The notes below the pieces were generated by a model. It did not search any database, had not been told where the DNA came from, and saw only the letters and a program-made list of their open reading frames with translations. From positions 23,416,412 to 23,480,411 of the forward strand of contig NC_092675.1 of NCBI RefSeq assembly GCF_964355755.1: a stretch of 64,000 nt of DNA, given 5' to 3'. This stretch comes from Antedon mediterranea (taxonomy: Eukaryota; Echinodermata; Crinoidea; Comatulida; Antedonidae). The position numbers were made by a program, and so were the translations under genes. This document shows positions 37,262 through 58,700 of this stretch, piece after piece (positions within the stretch are counted from its first letter, which is position 1; the number at the start of each line of letters is the position of its first letter).

Positions 37262-37990
37262 CCAGGGGTTGAAATAGACGACCAAGTGCCTAAAAATTGT
37301 GGAATGAAGGGTTGAAATAGACGACCAAGTGCCCAAAAATTGTGGAATGAAGGGTTGAAATAGACGACCAAGTGCCTAAAAATTGTGGAATGAAGGGTTG
37401 AAATAGACGACCAAGTGCCTAAAAATTGTGGAATGAAGGGTTGAAATAGACGACCAAGTGCCTAAAAATTGTGGAATGAAGGGTTGAAATAGACGACCAA
37501 GTGCCTAAAAATTGTGGAATGAAGGGTTGAAATAGACGACCAAGTGCCTAAAAATTGTGGAATGAAGGGTTGAAATAGACGACCAAGTGCCTAAAAATTG
37601 TGGAATGAAGGGTTAAAATAGACGACCAAGTGCCTAAAAATTGTGGAATGAAGGGTTGAAATAGACGACCAAATGAAGGGTTGAAATAGACGACCAAGTG
37701 CCTACAAATTGTGGAATGAAGGGTTAAAATAGACGACCAAGTGCCTACAAATTGTGGAATGAAGGGTTGAAATAGACGACCAAATGAAGGGTTGAAATAG
37801 ACGACCAAGTGCCTACAAATTGTGGAATGAAGGGTTGAAATAGACGACCAAGTGCCTAAAAATTGTGGAATGAAGGGTTGAAATAGACGACCAAGTGCCT
37901 AAAAATTGTGGAATGAAGGGTTGAAATAGACGACCAAATGAAGGGTTGAAATAGACGACCAAGTGCCTAAAAATTGTGGAATGAAGGGTT
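37262..37990. repeat. 43-bp minisatellite, eighteen copies
   Basis: The unit GGTTGAAATAGACGACCAAG followed by TGCCTAAAAATTGTGGAATG and AAG is repeated with near-perfect identity. Eighteen GACGACC cores are counted. Three units are shortened to 25 bp by the same deletion (GACGACCAAATGAAGG), and a few carry CTACAAA or GGTTAAAA variants. Since 43 is not a multiple of 3, frames shift each unit. An 86-codon minus-strand frame over it is a side effect. Confidence 0.95.
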
Positions 37991-37999
37991 AAAATTAAC

Positions 38000-39470
38000 C
38001 TAATTCATTTAGTTTAGGTGGTTGCCCATGCCGGCTGGTCCCCCTCCCTTCGCATATCCACGTAATAATTTAATGTTTCATAATTTATCCTCATGCTATT
38101 TTAACTCATGGCCTTAGTTTAATAATGTAACACTGTATAATTTGTCTATACTCTAATACTACAGTATATTACTGAATTACTCCTTTTTTTGGCACATTTT
38201 TTGCAAATCATTGCCATAATATTGCCTACCAGTAATTATCAAAATATTACTTGTAATGGCCAACAAAAAACAATTTTAGTTTCACATCAGATTTGCATTT
38301 GAAAAAAATGTAATTATTATTAAACTAATTTTACCAAAATAAGGCTGTGAATCTGTGATGACCACAGTGTTCAGTGGAAAATTTGATTTATGATTTAGAG
38401 TCTTCCAAAATTGTCACTAAATACAATTACAAGCCATTTAAAAAAAAAATTCAATAGCTATGAAAAGTAAATATTTATAAATAATGAGAAACTAAACTTT
38501 ATTTGTCTTTCTTTCGGATAACACTAATCCTTCCTGTGTATTTTAGATATTTTCTATAAGCTAAAATAATTTTTTTTTTGTGTAAAATTGAATAAATAGA
38601 AATCCAAAGAAATTCATCCTAATTAAAAATGGTTTTTGTACCGCCGGGTATTTTAATTGTCAATGTCATCTGTTGATTGCTGTGGAAATATAGGATTCTG
38701 TTAATTATATTTTGTAAATGATTTTGTACACTTGTTTAAAATGTCTTTGTTTGTCTTCCTTGTTTTTAATAGAAAGGATATAAATCATTTCCTAGTGTTT
38801 GAAGTAAACAACAATTGTTGTCCTGTCCTTTATATTTTGTTCATTGTCATTGCATTCTTTTGTTTCTGTGAAAATTGATTGATGTATTACACAAAGCAAC
38901 TTGATTGAATATGTACTGCATCTCCAAACATGGCATTATCTGTCTGAAAATCTGTCCAGTATACTAATGTAAATTGTGTAACACAGTGTCACATGTATCA
39001 TGGATAGATATATTCCTTCTATGTATCCATACAGGTTAGGGTTCAGGCTTATGATGTAGATGTTATATGTGATATCTATGTGACAATGACACTGTATTAC
39101 TAAATTTTCCTATAATACTGGAAAAAATATAGAACTGAGAATCGGCTAAGTACAAAAAAACAGTAATTCAAATCAATGAAGACATGTGTTCTGCTCTTTT
39201 TTTTGTGTATATTATACAGTAGATAAAACATTAGGAATCGTGTAATATGTAGTCAGTTTTTATTTTAAAAAGAAGCAATAAATAATCATATGACTAATCA
39301 GAAGTAAAGATGATTTGTTTAAACAAATGGTCTCATGAACAAAATATATTACACATGTTACACATTTATTCACAATTCACAATTACAATATTTAACAATA
39401 TAGCAAAAGAAGCGAGTGCTTGTCAGTTTGGTAACCATTTAAATGCATTCAATTAAACAAAAATTTACAC
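38000..39470. other. gene-free AT-rich stretch
   Basis: No exon or repeat ends were seen between the minisatellite and the hairpin at 39.5 kb. Confidence 0.4.
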
Positions 39471-39471
39471 A

Positions 39472-39532
39472 AAAAAAAACAACAACAACAACATGCCCCA
39501 CGGCCGGCCAGCACCTCCGGTGGGGCACTCTT
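39472..39532 (-). mobile_element. GC-rich hairpin next to (AAC)n, possible LINE/SINE 3' terminus
   Basis: TGCCCCAC and GTGGGGCA form an 8-bp stem around GGCCGGCCAGCACCTCCG in otherwise AT-rich DNA. On the minus strand the hairpin is followed by (TTG)4 and poly-T. A terminal stem-loop followed by a short tandem repeat is the 3' layout of several LINEs and their SINE partners. No coding part adjoins it. Confidence 0.4.
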
Positions 39533-48263
<8,731 letters not shown>

Positions 48264-48654
48264 AAATAAATTTAACAATATTCTATAATTAATCATGATT
48301 TAAATTGTATATACCTACATGAATTTCTGAGACTATCATGCTATCAAAACTTGTGTTTTGATATCTAATGTGTAAAGGATGTAATGGTCTGAACACTTAT
48401 TATCTCTATCAGTGAGTTGTAAATGTAAATATAATCTTTTTTTTTAGTTGTACAGTATTTAAGTTGAGCAAGGAATGGTCGTGATGTAGACAAAAAAATG
48501 AAAAGGTAATTTTACATGTAGAGAGTTTCGGATAAATCCTGAACTGGATTTTTAACATTTTTATAAAATATAAACTAGATGTTGTGGCACTGGTGTAATG
48601 AAGCCTAGACATTTTGTTTACAAAATACTGTTTTGTGAAGGACTGAAAAAATTG

Positions 48655-49800
48655 GAAACATTAATTTGTTAATAGATTAATGTATGTAAAAGAAGGAAAC
48701 ATTTTTTAATCAAATAATGTCTGGGAAAACTGGAAACATTTGTTAATAGATTAATGTATGGAAAAGTTGGAAACATTTTTTAATCAAAAAATGTCTGGGA
48801 AAACTGGAAACATTTGTTAATAAATTAATGTATGGAAAAGAAGGAAATATTTTTTAATGAAGTAATGTCTTGGAAACTGGAAACATTTTTAATAGATTAA
48901 TGTATGAAAAATCTGGAAACATTTTGTTCATAGAGTAATGTATGGAAAAGCTGGAAACATTTTGTTCATAGGGTAATGTCTAGGAAAGCTGAACACATTT
49001 TCAATAAAAAATAATGTCTGGGAAACTGGAAATGTTGTTAATAGATTAATGTATGGAAAAGCTGGAAACATTTTTTAATCAAGTAATGTCTTGGAAACTG
49101 GAAACATTTGTTAATAGATTAATGTATGGAAAATCTGGAAACATCTTGTTCATAGAGTAATGTCTAGGAAAGCTGGAAACATTTTTCAATAGATTAATGT
49201 ATGGAAATCTGGAAACATTTTGTTCATAGGGTAATGTCTAGGAAAGCTGAAAACATTTTTCAATAAAAAATAATGTCTGGGAAACTGGAAATGTTGTTAA
49301 TAGATTAATGTATGGAAAAGCTGGAAATATTTTTTAATCAAGTAATGTCTTGGAAACTGGAAACATTTGTTAATAGATTAATGTATGGAAAATCTGGAAA
49401 CATTTTGTTCATAGAGTAATGTGTAGGAAAGCTGGAAACATTTTTCAATAGATTAATGTATGGAAATCTGGAAACATTTTGTTCATAGGGTAATGTCTAG
49501 GAAAGCTGAAAACATTTTTCAATAAAAAATAATGTCTGGGAAACTGGAAATTTTGTTAATAGATTAATGTATGGAAAAGCTGGAAACATTTTGTTCATAA
49601 GGTAATGTCTAGGAAAGCTGAAAACATTTGTTCATAGAGTAATGTCTGAGACACTGGAAACATTTGTTAATAGATTAATGTATGGAAAAGCTGGAAACAT
49701 GTTGTTCATAGAGTAATGTCTAGGAAAGCTGGAAACGTTTGTTCATAGAGTAATGTCTAGGAAATATGGAAACTTTAGTTCATATAGTAATGTCCCTTAA
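48655..49800 (+). repeat. 1.1-kb irregular minisatellite behind mib1
   Basis: Roughly thirty units of about 36-40 bp alternate between TGGAAACATTTGTTAATAGA-TTAATGTATGG-AAAAGC and TGGAAACATTTTGTTCATAG-AGTAATGTCTAGG-AAAGC types. Higher-order blocks of about 250 bp recur (48.96-49.25 and 49.21-49.50 kb). It starts about 390 bp after the mib1 stop codon, possibly inside or just past the 3' untranslated region. Confidence 0.93.
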
Positions 49801-49977
49801 CAAATCTGGAAAATAATTTTAGTGAAAGTTTACCTCACTCAAAGACAGGTAAATTGATTCTATTAATGTTTTGTTTATATACATTAATGATCAAAATGGC
49901 CCCAACAAAGATGCTAGTGTTTAAAAAAAGATTTTATGAAGGGTGTTATATAAACGTTTTTATTTTTGTAATTTGGT

Positions 49978-50060
49978 TTTATTTCAACAATATTTTACGA
50001 GGGTGGTCCATCCAGCCGAAGCTGATCATTAGACACCCTCACAAAAATACATCATGACGA
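49978..50060 (-). mobile_element. LINE 3' end, minus orientation
   Basis: TTTATTTCAACAATATTTTA, CGAGGGTGGTCCATCCAGCC and GAAGCTGATCATTAGACACC make the best-preserved copy of the family also seen at 9553, 33660 and 42006. Minus-strand reading ends in GTTGAAATAAA. More of the element may extend to about 50130, but no coding part is present. Confidence 0.6.
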
Positions 50061-52140
50061 GACATAAACATGTACCAATAAAAATTAAAATAAATATAAT
50101 TTATAATGATAAAAGAAAGCACAACATATTTAGAATAAAAAATAATGAATTAAATTGAATTGGCCATCTCTGTTTGGTATTACTTGTAAACATATTAATA
50201 ATTTGGTTAGTGTGCTCCCCACATAAATATGTCCCTCCTTAGATGCTTCATAATCCATGCAATGTTTGTTATGCTTCACAATAATCATGTCATATATTAC
50301 CTTAACCACGTAACTCGTACTGTTTCCAGTCATTTAAAAATGCCGCTTGTGAAAGTTCATACCCCCACCCCCCCCCCCCCCCTGCAATTATAAATCAATG
50401 GTTAATATTTACAGGGTGTATTTAGTTTATAAACAAACAATTATGCATATTGTATAGAATTTACATGCATAATTAATGCAATATTATTGGAGGTATTGTG
50501 TTGTACTAATTACTATGTACATTTTATTCGGTAAATAAATTTTAAATTCTTCGTGAAGGCAAGTTATCAGACACATGGTGCTGATTGTTTATTGTTTTAT
50601 TTAAAATGATGATATTTAACTGACGTACAGTAACTATCGATAACATAAACTAATTAGCCTATTTTTTAAATTGTAAAAGTATGCGATGATTGCTTATATT
50701 TTATGGCAACAAGTAATGTCAACAAATGAAATTTGCCAAAATGAGCAAAATAAATAGAATGTTTAAATTTCAATTATATTTACGTTTATTTGATTATTGC
50801 TAAATGCTAATCATCATATTTGGTGTCGTAGCAACACTTTTTGTCGGAAATTGAAATGGTTTATATTTGTCCTTGTTTCTAGAAAAAAATGATTTTGTCG
50901 AAGTATGGGCAAAATATACATTTCGTTACTAAAACTAAAAACTGGCATCAGAAGAATTTTAAAAATTTAATTATTATGCGATAATAATTGCTACATATGA
51001 GCATATGTTACCTTATCAACATCTTATAAAATCATATTAACCAGTTTTGTCAAAAATAAAAATGTAGAAATTTTATCATTTTTGGGAAAAATAATCCCTA
51101 CTATAAGTGCAGGGATTCCAAAATGTCAATTACTATACGATAAGTCAAGTCAAATAAACATTTATTTTCGAAAATGACCAAAATGTAGACATTTTAAAAC
51201 ATATTCAGATAACATGCGCAGAACACATGTTACTGTGCACATGTCAATTATGATATAGTAACCATTTATTTAAAAAAATTAAATGAGCGGAATGTTTGAA
51301 TTTTTCGAGAATGTCCAAAATGTACACTTTTTAAAATATATTTGATACCTATATATATATATATATATGAGATACCATGCACAGAATACATTATGTTACT
51401 CTGCGCATATCAATTATGATTATAGCAACCATTTATGTAAAAAATAAAGGGGGAATAATTTCGCTATAGGCCTACTATAGTAGGCCTACAATGATTGTTT
51501 TTCGAAAATAGCCAAAATAGCAACTTTTTTAATTCAATAATTATGCGCAAATATTGCCATATATGCGTATATATTGTGTTATCATCCTATGGCGCCACTA
51601 AACAAATAAATACATTAATCAATAATAGTAAAATTGCCAATACATCATAAGCCTTGCGGTACATCTATGTATTACTTAACGATACACTAAGGTACATTAA
51701 ACAAACGTTTTTGCGTGTGGGTGATACAAGTGTCAATCCTCCACAAATAAATTCAGGATGCCTCTGACACACGCAATGTAAAATCTAAATATTACCCTCT
51801 ACAAAGAGTGGTAAAATCTACAACAGTGGTATCACCCTCATATAGGGTCATAGCCATGCTACAGAAATAAAATATGTCGTCACCCATAGGCCTAAACATG
51901 CAATATTTTATTATCAATAAACCTACATTGAATATGTGTTTATATTATTTAATATAATAAGAGTTTTAGCTACGATTTTTAAAATGGCGTTCATCTGGTC
52001 GAATACTTTAATTGTTTATTCACCGCATGGAAGTGATTTTAAACTTTCCAACTTATTGAGAGCTTCGATGATAACATTGAGTCTGAAAATAAACATGAAC
52101 ATCGTAAGTCTCAATTATCACATGGTACTTAAATGAGTGT
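50061..52140. other. gene-free stretch between the convergent genes
   Basis: AT-rich DNA with a poly-C run (about 50369-50382), an alternating TA tract (about 51350-51368) and a 22-bp palindrome TAGGCCTACTATAGTAGGCC at 51469-51490. AAAATGnCCAAAATGTA(C/G)A phrases recur between 50.7 and 51.5 kb, suggesting an old tandem or dispersed repeat. No exon seen. Confidence 0.4.
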
Positions 52141-52154
52141 AACGTACAGTATAT

Positions 52155-52345
52155 AGGCTCGTTACATCGTATTTATATTGCGCTTTATACAGAAGAATCA
52201 AAGCGCAATGCTATAACTTAGGTCGTAGTAGCGATAATATCGGCGCAGGTTCACTACTCGGCAGCTCCCTGAATGGCATAGAAGAGGTATTCAAACCAAA
52301 TACTCATCCTTTTTACCAAGTCAACGGTCATCTACTCACACCACC
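52155..52345 (-). mobile_element. SINE fragment near the TRPA1-like gene
   Basis: TATTGCGCTTTATACAGAAG and AATCAAAGCGCAATGC, GGCAGCTCCCTGAATGG, GGTATTCAAACC: the GCGCTTTATA block and a decayed B-box-like end resemble the 3' half of the local SINEs in reverse orientation. Limits are approximate. Confidence 0.4.
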
Positions 52346-52574
52346 ATAGCTTTTAAATTTTCAAATAAAATACTAACTGGTCATATCGTCGTATCCCGAC
52401 TTACCCCCTGCAGGAACAAAAATGCCCAGTTTGTATTATGTAACTTTCAATCCATAACTAGGCCTACAGTAATCATAATAAGGGAAATTCTTTTGATACA
52501 TTTTCCCGTTAAATTCGTAAATTCCTTGACGTCAAGTCGTCTTTTTTTCTGCACCTTACTTTTTGTACTTATTT

Positions 52575-52751
52575 TCATCTAACATAGCACATTACTATAA
52601 GTTTAAAATGTACGTACTTTTCGTTAACTTCACCAATTCGTTTAAAAATACGAGCTTCTGTCGGTATTGTTATCTCTCCGTTATTATCTTCCTTTCCGGC
52701 ATCTTCAAGAACCGGTATATTTCCGAATAGTCCATCTAACCATGTAATTAT
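52575..52751 (-). CDS. trpa1: TRPA1-like last visible exon (C-terminal tail)
   Basis: Acceptor TTATTTTTAG; it encodes IITWLDGLFGNIPVLEDAGK and EDNNGEITIPTEARIFKRIG, then EVNEK. Reading on gives a TGA at 52577-52575. However AA|GTACGTAC at 52618/52617 is a good donor, so the exon may end there with a further exon to the left. The polar, acidic tail has no catalytic motif. Confidence 0.6.
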   Translation of the reverse strand: MITWLDGLFGNIPVLEDAGKEDNNGEITIPTEARIFKRIGEVNEKYVHFKLIVMCYVR

Positions 52752-55700
52752 CTAAAAATAACGTTAGATTGTTAGCCAACTAAAAAAATACCGTAATTTG
52801 TATCAATATAATAACATAGATTACAATATAAGAACAATACATTTATATTACCGTGCAGGCATAGGTTTACCTTTGCCATAGATTGCCTGTGTTCTTTTCT
52901 GTTCGGATAAACAGTCAGTGAATGTTTTTGAAAGTATTTCTTATAGAAATTGAATGTGATTTCAAATTGCTTGTAGAAGCCGACACTAAGCACATGCTGG
53001 TGATATTTAGCCATCTTACCAATTTTCTCTATATCTCCAACTGCTAAACCAATCTAAAAAAAATTACAACTTCATATCATTAGTCCTACTGAGTAAAATA
53101 CAAATTTAAAATGTCTTAGCTGCAAAATAAACTGAACAAAAAACAAAACAAAAAGAAAACCAAAAAAACAGCACCAATTTTTTGGTATAGTCCTATAGAA
53201 AAATATTTGTGTTTCTTTCGCTTTCCTAAAGAAGACATTTTTACCCTGGGCTGTTTTCACTCAAACTTGATCAATAGTAAAATTCATAAAGCTCAGGAAT
53301 CAAATTCCATAAAATTCATCTGACTGGGTTCATGTTCTATTGAACATAATGTCTCTAGTTTAAACTTACCATCAAGTTCATTAAAGCTATAGTCATAGTT
53401 ATCATAAATATCAAAACCAATATTATAATGGTCCACTGATAATGGGCTGTATCTTTACTACCGTCCATTACTGGTTTGGCAAACGAATTAATGAAATCAA
53501 TTTCTCCAATCATCATATCATAAATCCGCACACATGACATAATAATGCTCTCAAATGGCTGATCTTCCTGTATTAAAAAAGAAAGATAATTAGGAGCAAA
53601 AACGAGTAGAAAGAGAAAAAGAAGTTGATTATTTAAACTTTGCGTTAAACATTGGAAAATTACTTTCTTCAACGGTGGTAATTAAATATATCGATTGTTA
53701 AATTACCAACACCATTGTACTTTCATTCAATATTAAGTTATTCATCGGCATATATCCGTAAACAAATACATATCTTATACTCTTATTTCAAACTGTCTTT
53801 GCCTTGAAAGAATACGTACATCGGATCCAAGCAATGCGTGAAAACAAACTGCGAGTCCAAACAATTGAAGTGAGAAAACAGTTATTATCTTCAACATTGA
53901 AACTAACACTTCATAGAACATCATGATCAGGATCCCGAAAGGAGAAGTTCTGAAATATATAAAGATAGATAAATTATACACTTCAATGTATAATGTTTAA
54001 ATGAATTTAAAATGTATTATTTGTCCCAGTTTGGTCTAAATAATTATTTAGGAATAAGTAAAAAATATAAAAATTAACAAGTAGACAAATTTCATACTGT
54101 ACTACTTTGGTTTTTATGACAATAAAAGATCTGTATCTGTGTTATACCATCAGAAGACACGATACTACAACTACTTTTTGTCTTCGTTTTAAAATCATAG
54201 CTCATGTAATTGTCAGGGAGCCATAGATTCTTGAAAACAGTCATGAAAGAGGACAAGGCGCAACGGTCCTCTAATCTTACTAAAGTTGTTTTACATCATA
54301 ATTATCCACAAGCCTACTAGTTTGTATAGTGTGCTAAACTTTCCAGATAATGAATAATAACCATCGTGAATACATAAGCCTAGAAGTACGACCTACATTA
54401 TACGATTAATTATTAATTGGTAGAAACAATTACCTTTTTAGGAGTTGCATCGTGTTTGTCCAACCGAGGAATAAACCTAAAATGCCAAATTCCCACTGCC
54501 AATGATAACTAAACTCCTCTTGAAACAATAATGGTCCGGCGAAAATAGCAACTACAACATGTGTTCCAATCTTGATCAACCTTTCAACTGACATTACTCT
54601 CCAATTACCCTACAAATATACACTTTACTTCAGAAGCAAAACCAATTGAAAATCCTGACTGAGCGAATTTATTGAATCGATAAATATGAACAATGGCCTC
54701 TATTCTAATTAAATATAGTAGTGCTAAGTAGTGTTAATTACAAATCTGACCAGAACTCATTCAATCATTGACTTTTCACGTCATATTTGGAACATTAGGT
54801 TCCCCAAAAATTATTTTCCTCGTCATTATCTTAGATTTCCATGAACACCAAGCTCTGATTGGTTATGCATTTTATGCTTTGAAGAAAGTAAAAACTGTTT
54901 GAAGTGAAAAAAAAATGTACTTACCCAAGAGAGAAGTATTTTTATTTGTACAAGGAAAGAAACTGAACTGTAAATCATCAAACATATCAGTGAACCAAAC
55001 TGCGCATCTGTAAACTAATGAAAATATAGACCCCAAATAGACATTTGTCATTGTAGATACTACTGTATATAAACGTATCAATTTGTTGTCAAGCTAAGAC
55101 TAAGTTGATAGTGGTTTCGATACCGAAGTCTCATTTAGACTATTGCTTATTTCATGTTTTACTGTAAGATAAGATATATTACTGTACTACTGCATCAATA
55201 TTCCATGTAAAATATGTTTAAAAGTACTTCTGCAGAAGCAATTTAAAACAAATTGAATTTGCTGATCTAAAATGTTGATGATATGGTTTGTTGCTTAAGT
55301 ATTATGGCTCAACTAGGGTTCAGTAACTAACTAAGTAACTAAGTCATTTGTGCTTTAGAACTTTGCATTTTTCTAAAATAAAGAGGAAGAACTGAAAAAA
55401 TACAAAAAAGGGACGTATCAATATGTTGAGATATTTTTAACAATATTCAAAACTATATTGTGTACTACTATAACTATCGTACAAGTAATTAAGTAAGTAC
55501 AAAAGTAAAGCTTTTTCTACACTATCAGTATGATATAATATACTAATTCATGAATAATGTACCTCATTGTTACCAATATGTGTGCATTCCTCAGTCCCAT
55601 TATTTCTTTTACAATCAAATTTGTTCATTTCAACCGATAGAATGAAGTACGTGTAAATGATAACGTACAGAATATAAAAGGTAAATTGAATGGTATGAGT

Positions 55701-58700
55701 AAAGATCCCATAGGTTTCCCTGAAAGTAAAAGCAATTGTTTAGTAAAGTTATAAACGCATATGACCAGACTGAATTAAATGACATTATCTGCATACAATA
55801 TCTACATTCTACACAATACATTTTACATGAGACAACACACATAATTAACTCCACCAGTGTTAAACTCAAATCGCGATAAGTATTATACAGTTAATATTTC
55901 GTTAGTTGAAGGTTTGAATTAAACACAATTTTAATCGTAGTTCCAACTCCGGCTAGTTCGAACTATTACTTTAAATTCGATTCATAAATGAAGTAGTCGC
56001 AGTTTGCAGTTTGACATAGTATCATATTGGCCAATGATAGGACAGTTTATAGAGAAGCAAATATTACTTTTAGTTTTGTAATATCCTTTTTACATTTAAT
56101 GGAAAGGTTAAATAGAACTTTCCGGGCAATTCAATGGAACATTGAATAGCACAAAATTATCAAATCAGATGCAAGGGCACAATCCGCTTACCAAGACTCC
56201 AGGTACAGAGGATTTATGAGATTCGATTTCATGTTTTTACTAATTATACGATATGTGTTGAATTGGTTTGGGATATTTTGAATTTGTTATACTGAAAACA
56301 TGAACAAATTTACAGTACTAATAATTCTCACCACTTCAAATTTAAATACTTCTCACAAACTTGATGACCAAGAAGTTCAGTTCTTGTGAACTTAATCATT
56401 GTCTATGAAAAAAGTATTATTAGTTAGGATTTGGATACATATACAAAAGTTATACGAAGCTAAAAATTATAAATAAATTATTTGAAGTTTTTAAGCACAA
56501 TACGAAAGAAAACTTGTAGACATGTTTTTTAATGTTGTTAGTATTTCTTAAATTTACCACCAGCGAATAATCACGTTTTGTGTCCGGAAATTGCATAATA
56601 CGTATAACACGTCATGTATACCGAAATGTTTTTTTATTAGCCGAATCGCAATCTAGAACCTAAATTAACTTAGGCCTCTAAGCATAATGATTCTGACTAA
56701 CTTACGTCAATCACTTCAAGAGGCTGTACAGCTATCTCATCTTTTTCACTTGCGTCTGGACATAAATAGCGGAAATCATACTTAATCTGAAAATAGAACA
56801 CATTTGTTGTAAACTCATGTAATGTATCTTACAATAAACAAATAAAGTATATTTTTTTATTAACTTAAGATAAAATAGATTCAGATAACGGTAAAGAAGG
56901 CATGATCTGTGCATTATCAATATCATTGTTTACAATATACAAGATACAAGAAACTTTAGGCCTATTTGTCTTCGTAAAAAAAAAAGAAATCGGTTGTCAG
57001 CAAATCCGATTAAAAGATACATATAAAAACGGACTAAAAATGACAAACATCTTTAGTGACAATCAATTCATAAAACAATAGATGTTTTGACCAAATCGTA
57101 ACAAATAGTAACAAATAGTATGTTACCCAATATTCCAGATTTTTAGGGTCAATATCTGCAGTTTCTTTACTTCTGTCTAGAACAATCTGAAAAAGAGTTT
57201 ACATAATATAACAAGATCAATCGCAGAATTTACCTTTTTTCAGAGATGTGTCAAAAGAATGAGTACAAGTACAATCGTGAAATGAAGTTAAGATTTAAAA
57301 TATGACCTTAGCTGCTGACGGCATGTCCATAATCAATCGAATCATCGGCAATCCTTTGGATTTGTTGTACATACTAAGACACTCGTGCCATCTTGGTGGT
57401 AAATAAAAAATATAAACTTGAAGGAAACATGATATAAGTAGAAAATAGACGAGTGAGCCAGGCTAAACGAACGGGTTTCGTCTAAACTAGAAAAAATCTG
57501 CAAGTTTTGAAGCCGTATCGTATACAGACAGATGAACCTTTTCGTAATTTATCAGAAAATATTTAATTTGTTATCTAATATACTGTAAGCCAAGAGTGTG
57601 TTCGTCATTTTGTTGGTGGTAATATTTACCGTGGAACTATCTCTCAAGGAATACATGTTTGTGTAGACTTGCGCATAATTTCTGTTTAAAATGTTTGATT
57701 ATACAAGTATATTAGCCTGGTGAATGAGCTAAGATATGACTATGAAATGTAGCTACGAAAGTAGTAGGTCCACTATAGTGATTTAATAAATAACTTGTAT
57801 ACCTGTCATGTATTGTGAGCGCTAGCGTTGAATTTCGGCTTCGGTTGTCAGTTACAACATCAAAAAAGTAATCCCCATCGAAGTTTACACGTAATGTGGC
57901 ACCCTCAGTCAGCAGGTAAGAGACCATGTGCGGTTGATTTTCAATAGCCGCCAAATGAAGAGCAGTGTTCTAAGGAGAAATAGAATAGAAAAATAAGAAT
58001 TGATTAGCTAATCATTTGCTAAACAAATCCATGATAATGACTCAGTGTTCGCAAACTAGCTTAAATCCATGCAAATTGTTCAATTTGTTCACGATAGCAG
58101 TAGTAAATTAACATATTATTATTAGAGACTTATGGACACTTACGCCATTTTTGTCTTGATCATTAAGCACATTCTTAGACCTCATTTTAAGTAGTACCCG
58201 CGCTACTTCTATGTGACCGCCTTTTGCAGCGGCGTGGAACGGGTTTTGTCCTAACATGTCCCTGTGGTAAAATATAACGTAAAGTTAATCAACGGTTATT
58301 TACCCAGTTAGCCAAAGATGACTAGGTAAAAAAAAACTGATCAACCACACCCAGCAATCATGAATTCGGTTATAGATAAAATAGCACATGGACTTTCGTC
58401 TAATTGCTCTATTAATATGTCTGCGAGGATTAATTAACAAAATGTTGCTGAACAATTATTTTTAATTTCATCAAAATCGGACGAAAGAGAAGTTCATTTT
58501 CATAATTTTAATAATAATGAATTGTTAATATTTGAATTATTATATTGTTACGTTAATCTATAGACTATTAAATAATGCATTTGAACATGTATATCTGTAC
58601 CGTGTGCAGTAATCTGCAGTGTAATATCAATATTGTTTTACATACATGATTAGACAGTGTTTTTATTTATTTATACTGTAGTTCTTTTCATTTCGGAACT

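Noticed and set aside
37548-37808. 86-codon minus-strand frame of repeated FNPSFGRLFQPF-like residues
   Set aside because: A by-product of the 43-bp minisatellite. The unit is not a multiple of three and no start or splice context supports it.
37262-37990. CRISPR-like array
   Set aside because: Units are contiguous with no unique spacers, and the genome is eukaryotic.
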